Positions 1 through 6,331 of a DNA stretch of 14,893 nt are shown here, piece after piece; within the stretch, counting starts at the first letter, position 1, and each line of letters starts with the position of its first letter. The position numbers and the translations under genes are program-made. The stretch lies in the NCBI GenBank assembly GCA_031255375.1, contig JAIRSP010000073.1, forward strand, positions 1 through 14,893, read 5' to 3'. The DNA comes from Endomicrobium sp. (GTDB taxonomy: Bacteria > Elusimicrobiota > Endomicrobiia > Endomicrobiales > Endomicrobiaceae). The notes below the pieces were generated by a model. It worked only from the letters and a program-made list of their open reading frames with translations, ran no database searches and was not told the origin of the DNA.

Positions 1-1064
1 TTGAGACCGTTGCTATAGAAAGGGTAAAAAAACTTTTTAATTCAAAATTTGCAAATGTGCAACCACATTCTGGTGCTCAAGCGAATTTTGCTGTATGTCT
101 TGCAATTTTAAATCCAGGTGATACAATCATGGGTCTTAATTTATCTCATGGTGGACATTTAACACATGGTAGTCCATATAATGTTTCCGGAAAATGGTTT
201 AATGTTGTTTCTTATACGGTGGAAGAAAAAACATGTTGTATAAATTATGAAGAAATGGAAAGATTAGCATTGAAACATAAGCCAAAGTTAATAATTAGTG
301 GCGGTAGTTCATATTCTAGGGTTTGGGATTGGAATAGAATAAGTAAAATTGCAAAAAAAATAAATGCGTATCATATGTCTGATATAGCTCACTATGCTGG
401 TTTAATTGCAGCTGACATTTATCCATCTCCTATAAAATATGCCGATATTGTTACAAGTACGACTCATAAAACACTTCGTGGTCCGAGGGGTGGCTTAATT
501 CTTACAAATGATGAAATTCTTGCAAAAAAAATAAACTCCGCTGTTTTTCCTGGTGGACAAGGTGGTCCACTGATGCATGTTATAGCTGCAAAAGCGGCAG
601 CGTTTGGTGAAGCGTTAAAACCGGAATTTAGAAAATATCAAAAACAAGTTTTAAACAATGCAAGGAAACTTGTCGAAATTTTAAAAAATGATGGTTTAAA
701 AATTATTGCTGATGGGACTGATTGCCATATGTTTTTAGTCGACCTAAGACCGCTTGACATTAAAGGTAAAGATGCGCAAGAAATACTAGAAAAAGCTGGT
801 ATAGCTTTAAACAAAAATGGCATACCATATGACCATGAGAGTCCGGCAATCACATCAGGAATAAGAATTGGTTCACCTGCAATCACTACAAGAGGCATGA
901 AGGAATATGAGATGGAAAAAATTGCAAAGGCGATAATTAAAGTTCTTAGAAATATTAAAAATGAAAATATAATTTCAGATGTTAGAAGAGATATGTTACA
1001 ATTATGTAATGAATTTCCTATATATGAAAATTTATATAATGATGTTTTAAATTATGCTGTGTAA
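1..1064 (+). CDS. glyA: Serine hydroxymethyltransferase, 5'-truncated by the window edge
   Basis: PLP enzyme of the cytoplasm that interconverts serine plus tetrahydrofolate with glycine plus 5,10-methylene-tetrahydrofolate, the main source of one-carbon units. The reading frame is open from base 3 (E-T-V-A-I-E-R-V-K-K) and runs 353 codons to TAA, so roughly the first 60-80 residues lie outside the window; the GTG at 57 is internal, not a start. Visible family signatures are NVQPHSGAQANFAV, HGGHLTHGSP, the aspartate of SDIAHYAGL that contacts the PLP ring nitrogen, and TTHKTLRGPRGG, whose lysine (codon 468-470) forms the Schiff base. FPGGQGGPLMHVIAAKA and TSGIRIGSPAITTRG follow in the expected order. 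No key residue is missing in the visible part. It is followed by 87 bases and then tRNA-Asp. Identification is secure. Confidence 0.97.
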   Translation, partial: ETVAIERVKKLFNSKFANVQPHSGAQANFAVCLAILNPGDTIMGLNLSHGGHLTHGSPYNVSGKWFNVVSYTVEEKTCCINYEEMERLALKHKPKLIISGGSSYSRVWDWNRISKIAKKINAYHMSDIAHYAGLIAADIYPSPIKYADIVTSTTHKTLRGPRGGLILTNDEILAKKINSAVFPGGQGGPLMHVIAAKAAAFGEALKPEFRKYQKQVLNNARKLVEILKNDGLKIIADGTDCHMFLVDLRPLDIKGKDAQEILEKAGIALNKNGIPYDHESPAITSGIRIGSPAITTRGMKEYEMEKIAKAIIKVLRNIKNENIISDVRRDMLQLCNEFPIYENLYNDVLNYAV

Positions 1065-1151
1065 CGTAAATAGAAAAATATTTTTATTAATTTTATCTAG
1101 AATTATTTTATGTATTGATAGAAAAAAATAGTCGTTTCATTTGCTATAGAT

Positions 1152-1226
1152 GGGGATGTGGTGTAGACTGGTTAACATATTGCCCTGTCAAGGCAAAGAT
1201 CGCGGGTTCAAATCCCGTCGTCCCCG
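1152..1226 (+). tRNA. tRNA-Asp (anticodon GUC)
   Basis: A 75-base cloverleaf folds by hand. Acceptor stem GGGGATG pairs with CGTCCCC (one G-U pair). The D stem GTGT/ACAT has a 10-base loop containing GG. The anticodon stem TTGCC/GGCAA carries loop CTGTCAA, giving anticodon GTC. The T stem GCGGG/CCCGT carries loop TTCAAAT. The discriminator base is G, the expected identity element for aspartate. The 3' CCA is not encoded (TTT follows), so CCA must be added enzymatically. It lies between glyA and nth. Confidence 0.96.
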
Positions 1227-1308
1227 TTTCATTTAGATTAGAAAATTTATTAATTGTTTTTTTAATTGAAAAATACTTAATTGTTTATAGATATGTTATG
1301 GGTTGTTA

Positions 1309-1941
1309 ATGAAAGAAAATGATAGAAAATATGTACTGAGAATAATAAAAATTTTGAAAAAAAAATATGAAAACGTAAAATGTGCCCTAAATTTTTCTAA
1401 TCCGTTTGAATTGCTTGTCGCAACAATTTTGTCAGCTAGATGTAGAGACGATGTTGTTAATAATATTACTGATAATCTTTTTAAGAAATATATTGATATA
1501 AAAGATTATGCCAATGCAAATGTTTTAGAATTTGAAAATTTTATTAGATCATCTGGGTTTTACAAAAATAAATCAAAAAATATTATCAATTCTGCATGCT
1601 TGATAATTAATAAACATAACAGTATTGTTCCACGAACAATGAGAGAATTAATTGAACTTCCAGGTGTTGCAAGAAAAACCGCGAATGTTGTTTTGAGTTT
1701 TGCTTTTAAAAAAATTGAAGGAATTATAGTCGATACTCACGTCATTAGAATTTCTAATTTGCTAAAACTTACTGATCATGTTAATTCTATTAAAGTTGAA
1801 AAAGATTTGATTAATATTATTCCTAAGATATATTGGTTAGATTTTTCTTTTTTAACACAAAGACTTGGAAAAACAATTTGTAAAGCAAGCAACCGTTATC
1901 ACTCTCTTTGTCCGTTAAATGACATTTGTAGATTCTTATAG
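1309..1941 (+). CDS. nth: Endonuclease III, DNA glycosylase/AP lyase with an altered Fe-S motif
   Basis: Base-excision repair enzyme that removes oxidised pyrimidines and cleaves abasic sites. From the ATG at 1309 the protein has 210 residues, the same length as E. coli Nth; a TTG two codons upstream is possible but has no better ribosome site. The helix-hairpin-helix LPGVARKTANVV (118-129) contains the catalytic lysine K123, and VDTH supplies the catalytic aspartate D142. The substrate-pocket motif reads LSARCRDD rather than the E. coli LSAQATD. The C-terminal [4Fe-4S] loop normally reads Cys-x6-Cys-x2-Cys-x5-Cys; here it is C191-x6-H198-x2-C201-x5-C207, so the second ligand position is histidine. 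The protein ends three residues after the last cysteine. Function as Nth is well supported; the state of the cluster is uncertain. Confidence 0.93.
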   Translation: MKENDRKYVLRIIKILKKKYENVKCALNFSNPFELLVATILSARCRDDVVNNITDNLFKKYIDIKDYANANVLEFENFIRSSGFYKNKSKNIINSACLIINKHNSIVPRTMRELIELPGVARKTANVVLSFAFKKIEGIIVDTHVIRISNLLKLTDHVNSIKVEKDLINIIPKIYWLDFSFLTQRLGKTICKASNRYHSLCPLNDICRFL

Positions 1942-2016
1942 AATATTTATAAAATAAAAATTTGTTAGATTTTTTAAAATTATTTATAACTACTTAATAA
2001 TTGGTGTGATTGCGTT

Positions 2017-2856
2017 ATGATTACAGATGACATTATTAATTTTGCACTAGAAGAAGATATGGTCTTTAGTGATATTACTACCAACGGATTTATATGTAAA
2101 AATAAATTAGCCAAAGCTGTATTAATAGCTAATAAACCTGGTATTCTTTGTGGTGTTGACATTTTTACTAGAGTTTTTAGAATTATAAATAAAAAATGTA
2201 ATTTTCAATTGAAAAAAAACGATTGCTCACGATTAAAAAAAAACGATGAAATCCTAACGATTAGCGGACCTGTATATGCGATTTTGTCAGGCGAGAGAAC
2301 TGCCCTTAATTTTTTACAATATATGTCTGGGATATCTACTATAACAAATAAATTTGTGAAATCTGTAGGTAATTGTAAGCCAAAGATATATGATACAAGA
2401 AAAATAATTCCTGGATATAGAGAAATTGTAAAATATGCTGTTAGGTGTGGTGGTGGAATTAATCATAGAAAAAATCTTTCTGATATGGTTATTATAAAAG
2501 ATAATCATTTGAAATTTATTAAGAACTTAACTTTTAAAATTAATGAATTCAGAAAGAAAAATAAACACATATTAATTGAAATTGAATGTGAAAATATAAA
2601 ACAGGTTAAGAAAGCATTAAATGTAAATGCTGATGTTATAATGCTTGATAATACTAATTTTGAAGATACAAAAAAAATGATTTCTTTTATAAGAAAACAT
2701 TCTATTTACGGATATAATCCCGAGATAGAAATTTCTGGAGGTGTTAATATTAAAACTATAAAAAAATTTGCAAAACTTGACGCGGATAGAATATCGGTTG
2801 GAATAATTACGCATTCTTCGCCTATTTTAGATTTAACACTTGAAATAATAAGATAG
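2017..2856 (+). CDS. nadC: Nicotinate-nucleotide pyrophosphorylase (quinolinate phosphoribosyltransferase)
   Basis: Converts quinolinate and PRPP to nicotinate mononucleotide, CO2 and pyrophosphate, the entry of de novo NAD synthesis into the shared pathway. The protein has 279 residues, normal for the family. Visible signatures are SGERTALNFLQ (91-101), DTRKIIPGYR (126-135), GGGINHRKNLSD (145-156), the phosphate-binding IKDNH (160-164), EIECEN (188-193), the LDN of strand VIMLDN (210-212), SGGVN (240-244) and the closing DADRISVGIITHS. The usual DTRKT(T)PG motif reads DTRKIIPG, a modest departure. Neither nadA nor nadB is adjacent, so quinolinate must come from genes elsewhere or from the host. 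No strong Shine-Dalgarno precedes the ATG; GGTG at about 10 bases is the best candidate. Confidence 0.96.
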   Translation: MITDDIINFALEEDMVFSDITTNGFICKNKLAKAVLIANKPGILCGVDIFTRVFRIINKKCNFQLKKNDCSRLKKNDEILTISGPVYAILSGERTALNFLQYMSGISTITNKFVKSVGNCKPKIYDTRKIIPGYREIVKYAVRCGGGINHRKNLSDMVIIKDNHLKFIKNLTFKINEFRKKNKHILIEIECENIKQVKKALNVNADVIMLDNTNFEDTKKMISFIRKHSIYGYNPEIEISGGVNIKTIKKFAKLDADRISVGIITHSSPILDLTLEIIR

Positions 2857-3012
2857 TAATTATTTTTTTTGCGTTGTTTATGTTCATATATGTTTTATAT
2901 TTTTTTATGCGTTTATAGATGTAATTGTAAAATTAGTTGTTTGCGTTGATGATGGCTAGTATTAAAATGATTATATTTTAGATATTTATTTAGAATTATG
3001 AATAAAAATATG

Positions 3013-3023
3013 GTGAATTTCAC
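3013..3023. repeat. Small palindrome upstream of birA
   Basis: GTGAA and TTCAC flank a single central T, a perfect 5-1-5 inverted repeat ending 15 bases before the birA GTG start. It lies within a 12-codon open frame (2998-3036) that stops one base before that start. Such short symmetry arises easily by chance in this composition. It could be a weak operator or nothing; I assign no function. Confidence 0.25.
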
Positions 3024-3037
3024 AATAAAAATATAAA

Positions 3038-3880
3038 GTGAAAAAAAAATATAACGAATCATTTAATTTATGCAAATCAATAAAATATTATAAAAAAATT
3101 GAATCAACACAAATTATTGCTAAGAAATTTGCAAAAAAAGGTTTTGATGAAGGAGTTGTTGTTATTGCAAAAAGTCAAACTAATGGATACGGACGAAATA
3201 AAAAAAAATGGTTTTCTAATGATGGTGGTGTTTGGCTGTCGATACTTTTGAGACCAATGATTTATATAAATGATGTTTCGAAATTGACTTTTTTATTTAG
3301 TATTGTATTAATTAGAATTTTTAAAAAAAAATATAAAATTAATCCAAAAATAAAATGGCCAAATGATATTTTTGTTTTTGAAAAAAAAATTGCAGGAATA
3401 ATAACGGAAACTTCGATTACACAAGGAAAGACAGATTGGATTGTTGTTGGTGTTGGCGTGAACATCAACAATAGTATACCAAAATTTTTGAAAAATGTGT
3501 CAATTTCTTTAAAAGATATATTGAAAAAAAAGGTTGATATATCGGAATTCATTTTTGATTTCTTTTTCGAACTTGAGCATATGTATTTTGATTTTAAAAA
3601 AAATGGATTTACTAAATTTTTAGAAGAATATAATAATAAAATTATGTATAAAAATAGAAATATAATTGTTAATGATGATCAATGCAATGTTGTAATTGGG
3701 AAAAATCTTGGCATTGATGAAGACGGATGTCTTATTGTAAAAACTAAAATTCAATTGATAAAAATACTACACGGTAGTATAATAAATGATAAAAAAACAA
3801 AAGAATATTTTTTTGATGAATGGAGGCGTAAAAATGGAATTGTTCAAAATGGTAAAAGATGCAATTGGAATGAGAAGTAA
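3038..3880 (+). CDS. birA: Biotin--[acetyl-CoA-carboxylase] ligase, lacking a DNA-binding domain
   Basis: Attaches biotin through biotinyl-5'-AMP to the biotin carboxyl carrier domain of carboxylases. The protein begins directly with the catalytic domain: ESTQ (22-25), the biotinyl-AMP loop in GYGRNKKKWF (50-59), KWPND (106-110), KIAGIITE (117-124) and GVGVNIN (138-144). A small C-terminal SH3-like domain ends near HGSI (245-248). The N-terminal winged helix of repressor-type BirA is absent, so this should be a ligase only. The start is GTG with no recognisable Shine-Dalgarno; no in-frame ATG lies before ESTQ. About 32 residues follow the usual end of the family and run 47 bases into ybaB in another frame, an odd tail that may come from a homopolymer length change. 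Identification of the ligase is firm; the true 3' end is doubtful. Confidence 0.94.
   Translation: MKKKYNESFNLCKSIKYYKKIESTQIIAKKFAKKGFDEGVVVIAKSQTNGYGRNKKKWFSNDGGVWLSILLRPMIYINDVSKLTFLFSIVLIRIFKKKYKINPKIKWPNDIFVFEKKIAGIITETSITQGKTDWIVVGVGVNINNSIPKFLKNVSISLKDILKKKVDISEFIFDFFFELEHMYFDFKKNGFTKFLEEYNNKIMYKNRNIIVNDDQCNVVIGKNLGIDEDGCLIVKTKIQLIKILHGSIINDKKTKEYFFDEWRRKNGIVQNGKRCNWNEK
3822..3826 (+). promoter_or_regulatory. Shine-Dalgarno site that sets the ybaB start
   Basis: GGAGG lies 7 bases before the ATG at 3834, one of the strongest ribosome sites in the window. It argues against the longer in-frame start at 3786. It lies inside the last codons of birA, so the two genes may be translationally linked. 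Confidence 0.75.
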
Positions 3881-4124
3881 AATGAATGAAATAGATAAAA
3901 AATTAAAAACACAAATTATAAATGTCGAATATAAAGGTATAAAAATACAATTAAATGCTAAAAATGAATTTATAAATTTAAGTATTCCTGATAGTATATT
4001 TAATGAAGATAAAAATAAAATTGAAAAAATTATACTTATGGCATTTGTAGAGGCAAATAAAAAAGCACAAAATATTATGATCGAAGAATTTAAAAAGATT
4101 AGCGGTGGCATGAAAATGCCTTGA
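3834..4124 (+). CDS. ybaB: YbaB/EbfC-family nucleoid-associated protein
   Basis: Small dimeric DNA-binding protein of the YbaB/EbfC family, thought to act in nucleoid organisation or gene regulation. From the strongly supported ATG the product has 96 residues, near the usual 100-110. The N-terminal amphipathic helix with MVKDAIGMRSKMNEIDKKL matches the K-Q-A-Q-x-M-Q region of the family. The central beta portion reads VEYKGIKIQLNAKNEFINLSIPDSIF, and the C-terminal helix carries AFVEANKKAQNIMIEEF followed by SGGMKMP, matching the family's closing S-x-G-M. In many bacteria ybaB sits with dnaX and recR; here it follows birA with a 47-base overlap and precedes an HD-domain gene. The sequence is divergent but the pattern is convincing. 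Confidence 0.85.
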   Translation: MELFKMVKDAIGMRSKMNEIDKKLKTQIINVEYKGIKIQLNAKNEFINLSIPDSIFNEDKNKIEKIILMAFVEANKKAQNIMIEEFKKISGGMKMP

Positions 4125-4252
4125 TTATAAAGGTATAATTTATGTTTAAATAATTAATATTTCAATAAGCATATGATTGATGCATATAACGATGAAATTA
4201 ATAAATACAAAATTTATATAAATTTGATAAAATAAATGCTATTATAAGTGGA

Positions 4253-4933
4253 ATGTTAAATTATAAAGAAATAGTATATAATGCAGAAATACAAGTGTAT
4301 TTCAAATATATGGAAGAATATTTCGAAAATGCGAACGGTGATTTTAATTTTATAAAACGTAAGGGCCGCGATAAAAATCACGCTATTTATGCATCAAAAA
4401 TTGCAGAACGAATTCTAAAATATTTAGGTTACAAAAAAAAAGAGCAAGAACTTGCCAAAATTGCTGCATATGTTCATGATATCGGTAATATAGTTTCAAG
4501 ATATGGCCATGATCAGAGTAGCGCAATAATGTTTTTAAATATTGTAAAGAATGAAGACAAATATAATGAAGATGTTTTTAGTGTAATGAGCGCAATAGGA
4601 TGCCATGAAGATAGGACTATAGAACCAATATCGCCAATAGCAGCTGCTCTTATGATTGGAGATAAAACAGATATAAACCATGAAAGAATAGGCGTTGAAG
4701 ATTTGTATAATTTTGACAAATATTCATTAGTCGTTGCTGCATGTAAAAGAATTGATGTAATTGTTAATAAAGATCGAATGAGTATAGAGTTAAAAATTAA
4801 TATTGATGATAAAATATGTTCTGTTATGAATTATTTTGAAATATTTATGTCAAGAATAGATTATTGTAGAAAAGCAAGTAAGGTTTTGAAATGTAGTTTT
4901 GAATTGTATATTAATAATGATAAATTTTTATAA
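4253..4933 (+). CDS. HD-domain metal-dependent phosphohydrolase, first of two paralogues
   Basis: HD-superfamily hydrolase of 226 residues; its substrate is unknown. Metal-ligand candidates are H43 in the first helix, H75-D76 in YVHDIGN, H86, H118 in SAIGCHED, and D137/D140 in IGDKTD. The C-terminal third has YFEIFMSR and C-R-K-A, shared with the paralogue at 5505-6197, and both end with the pattern L-x-C-x-F-E-L-x-I-N-N. Compared with that paralogue it has lost the first histidine of EHGFRH and the DVHKTRVR signature (here DINHERIG), so it is the more divergent copy, but the H...HD...D ligands are kept. The best ribosome site (AGTGG) is almost touching the ATG, so the start is less certain than the frame. 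I recall this family as common in low-GC anaerobes; a nucleotide or nucleotide second-messenger substrate is only a guess. Confidence 0.85.
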   Translation: MLNYKEIVYNAEIQVYFKYMEEYFENANGDFNFIKRKGRDKNHAIYASKIAERILKYLGYKKKEQELAKIAAYVHDIGNIVSRYGHDQSSAIMFLNIVKNEDKYNEDVFSVMSAIGCHEDRTIEPISPIAAALMIGDKTDINHERIGVEDLYNFDKYSLVVAACKRIDVIVNKDRMSIELKINIDDKICSVMNYFEIFMSRIDYCRKASKVLKCSFELYINNDKFL

Positions 4934-5043
4934 AAATCAATTAATCAAGAGTATTGTCTGCTGTTTTTATTGAGATATTTTTATAAGTATGTGTTTGTAA
5001 TTTTATTATTAAAATGATTACTATTATAAATTTAAAATAAAAT

Positions 5044-5047
5044 GAGG
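5044..5047 (+). promoter_or_regulatory. Shine-Dalgarno site that decides the yajC start
   Basis: GAGG overlaps the first in-frame ATG (5042-5044) and lies 6 bases before the second ATG (5054). Ribosomes should therefore use 5054, which removes four residues (M-R-L-K) from the longest frame. Confidence 0.65.
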
Positions 5048-5053
5048 TTGAAA

Positions 5054-5443
5054 ATGAGTAGACTTATCAATTTGTTTGTTGTTTTTATTCTAGTTTTTGT
5101 TATGCCTTCTCTTTCGTTTGCTGAATTTACTTCTGAAAAATTATCTTCATTTGGTGGACTATTACCGATTGTTTTTATATTTATTTTTTTTTATTTTTTC
5201 TTAATGCGACCTCAGCAAAAAAAAGCAAAAGAACATCGTAATTTGTTAAATTCTTTAAAAAAAAATGATGAAATTATTACTGCCGGAGGAATATACGCAA
5301 TCGTCAATAGTGTAGAAGAAAATATTGTTGAAGTAAAAATTGCCGATGATGTTTATGTTAGAATAGCCAAGCAGTCAATATCAGTTATTTTAACGAAGAA
5401 AGTGGAAGAAAATAAAAAACAAAAGAATATAATAAACAAATGA
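5054..5443 (+). CDS. yajC: YajC, accessory subunit of the Sec translocon
   Basis: Small inner-membrane protein that associates with SecDF and SecYEG. The product from 5054 has 129 residues. The N-terminus (LINLFVVFILVFVMPSLSFA) resembles a signal peptide with a possible cleavage site after SFA. The hallmark transmembrane helix follows (GGLLPIVFIFIFFYFFLMRPQ), whose M-R-P-Q-Q-K-K membrane exit is characteristic of YajC. The cytoplasmic domain carries LLNSLKKNDEIITAGGIYAIV and ends in a lysine-rich tail. In many bacteria secD and secF follow; here the next gene is an HD-domain protein, so the sec operon is interrupted or moved. Two HD-domain paralogues flank it, which may be simple neighbourhood duplication. 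Identification is secure; secretion of the N-terminus is inferred. Confidence 0.93.
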   Translation: MSRLINLFVVFILVFVMPSLSFAEFTSEKLSSFGGLLPIVFIFIFFYFFLMRPQQKKAKEHRNLLNSLKKNDEIITAGGIYAIVNSVEENIVEVKIADDVYVRIAKQSISVILTKKVEENKKQKNIINK

Positions 5444-5484
5444 TCTTAATTAAATACGATGTATACAAAGTTTTAAGATCGTAT
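5440..5484 (+). repeat. Overlapping alternative stem-loops between yajC and the second HD gene
   Basis: Bases 5440-5449 can pair with 5473-5482 (10 pairs, including GATCTTAA with TTAAGATC and one G-U), enclosing the yajC stop codon. Bases 5454-5460 (ATACGAT) can pair instead with 5478-5484 (ATCGTAT). The two stems share bases 5478-5482 and exclude each other. No U-run follows, so it does not look like a classical terminator. It ends 20 bases before the next start codon and may affect mRNA stability or translation; function is not shown. Confidence 0.4.
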
Positions 5485-5504
5485 ATAAATTTAAAGTGAG
5501 ATAA

Positions 5505-6197
5505 ATGAACATAAATGTAAAAAATAAATCAACTAGTTTAAAAATTATAGATGTAAAAAAAAATCCTATAATACATGCGTTTATAAAATGTGCTGACGAA
5601 TATTTGGGAACAATCGGTTATACTGAGCATGGCTTTAGACATGTAGGATTAGTTGCATCAAGAGCAAAAAATGTTTTGGCGTATCTTGATTACTCGAATA
5701 GATTTCAAAATCTTGCAGAAATTGCTGGCTATATGCATGATATAGGAAATATTGTAAACAGACAGGGGCATGGGCAATCAGCAGCATTAATTTCGATGGA
5801 ACTATTAAAAAATATGGGAATGGAATATGATGATATAGCATTTGTAATATCTGCGATAGGAAATCACAATGATGAAGCTGGAGATTTTAGGAATCCTGTA
5901 TCGGCAGCATTGGTTTTAGCTGATAAATCTGATGTTCATAAAACCAGAGTTAGAAACTTAAGTGATTCAGGGTGTGATAATATTCATGATAGGGTAAACT
6001 CAGCAGTTGAAAAATCATTTTTAAGAGTTATTAAAGATAGAAAAATTATATCATTGAGAATTAATATTAATACACATATATCTAATGTTGCTGAATATTT
6101 TGAAATATTTATGTCTAGAATGCTTATGTGTAGAAGAGCTGCTGGTATTTTAAATTGTAAATTTGAATTATTAATAAATAATAAAAAATTGGTATAG
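5505..6197 (+). CDS. HD-domain metal-dependent phosphohydrolase, second paralogue
   Basis: A 230-residue HD-superfamily hydrolase that keeps the family consensus better than the copy at 4253-4933. It contains TEHGFRHVGLVA (metal histidine H46), YMHDIGNIVNR (H78-D79), H89 in GHGQS, SAIGNHND (H121) and LADKSDVHKTRVR (D140, D143, H145). The C-terminal portion, YFEIFMSRMLMCRRAAGILNC followed by the F-E-L-L-I-N-N end, closely matches the paralogue. GTGAG lies 4 bases before the ATG. No signal peptide or membrane segment is seen, so it is probably cytoplasmic. Keeping both copies with intact metal ligands suggests that both are used, perhaps on different phosphorylated substrates. The catalytic class is clear; the substrate is not known to me. 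Confidence 0.88.
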   Translation: MNINVKNKSTSLKIIDVKKNPIIHAFIKCADEYLGTIGYTEHGFRHVGLVASRAKNVLAYLDYSNRFQNLAEIAGYMHDIGNIVNRQGHGQSAALISMELLKNMGMEYDDIAFVISAIGNHNDEAGDFRNPVSAALVLADKSDVHKTRVRNLSDSGCDNIHDRVNSAVEKSFLRVIKDRKIISLRININTHISNVAEYFEIFMSRMLMCRRAAGILNCKFELLINNKKLV

Positions 6198-6319
6198 ATA
6201 AAAAGATGTTATAGAATATTTGATAATTTTTTATTAGTTTATGTAGTGAAAATAAGAAAATACAATATATATATTTGTATAAATAAATGTTTAAACGTGA
6301 AAGTAATTATCAATAAAAA

Positions 6320-6324
6320 GAGGT
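6320..6324 (+). promoter_or_regulatory. Shine-Dalgarno site supporting a TTG start for pfp
   Basis: GAGGT lies 7 bases before TTG at 6332. Good spacing supports this non-ATG start over the first internal ATG at codon 12. Confidence 0.7.
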
Positions 6325-6331
6325 ATTAAAT

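Noticed and set aside
1115..1309. A 64-codon plus-strand open frame
   Set aside because: It covers the whole tRNA-Asp gene and has no recognisable protein features.
3786..3833. Longer N-terminus for ybaB starting at ATG 3786
   Set aside because: GGAGG lies within this extension and is ideally spaced for ATG 3834; the extra 16 residues have no family counterpart.
4210..4225. Perfect 16-base palindrome AAATTTATATAAATTT before the first HD gene
   Set aside because: About one palindrome of this half-length is expected by chance in a window of this size and composition, and it is A/T only.
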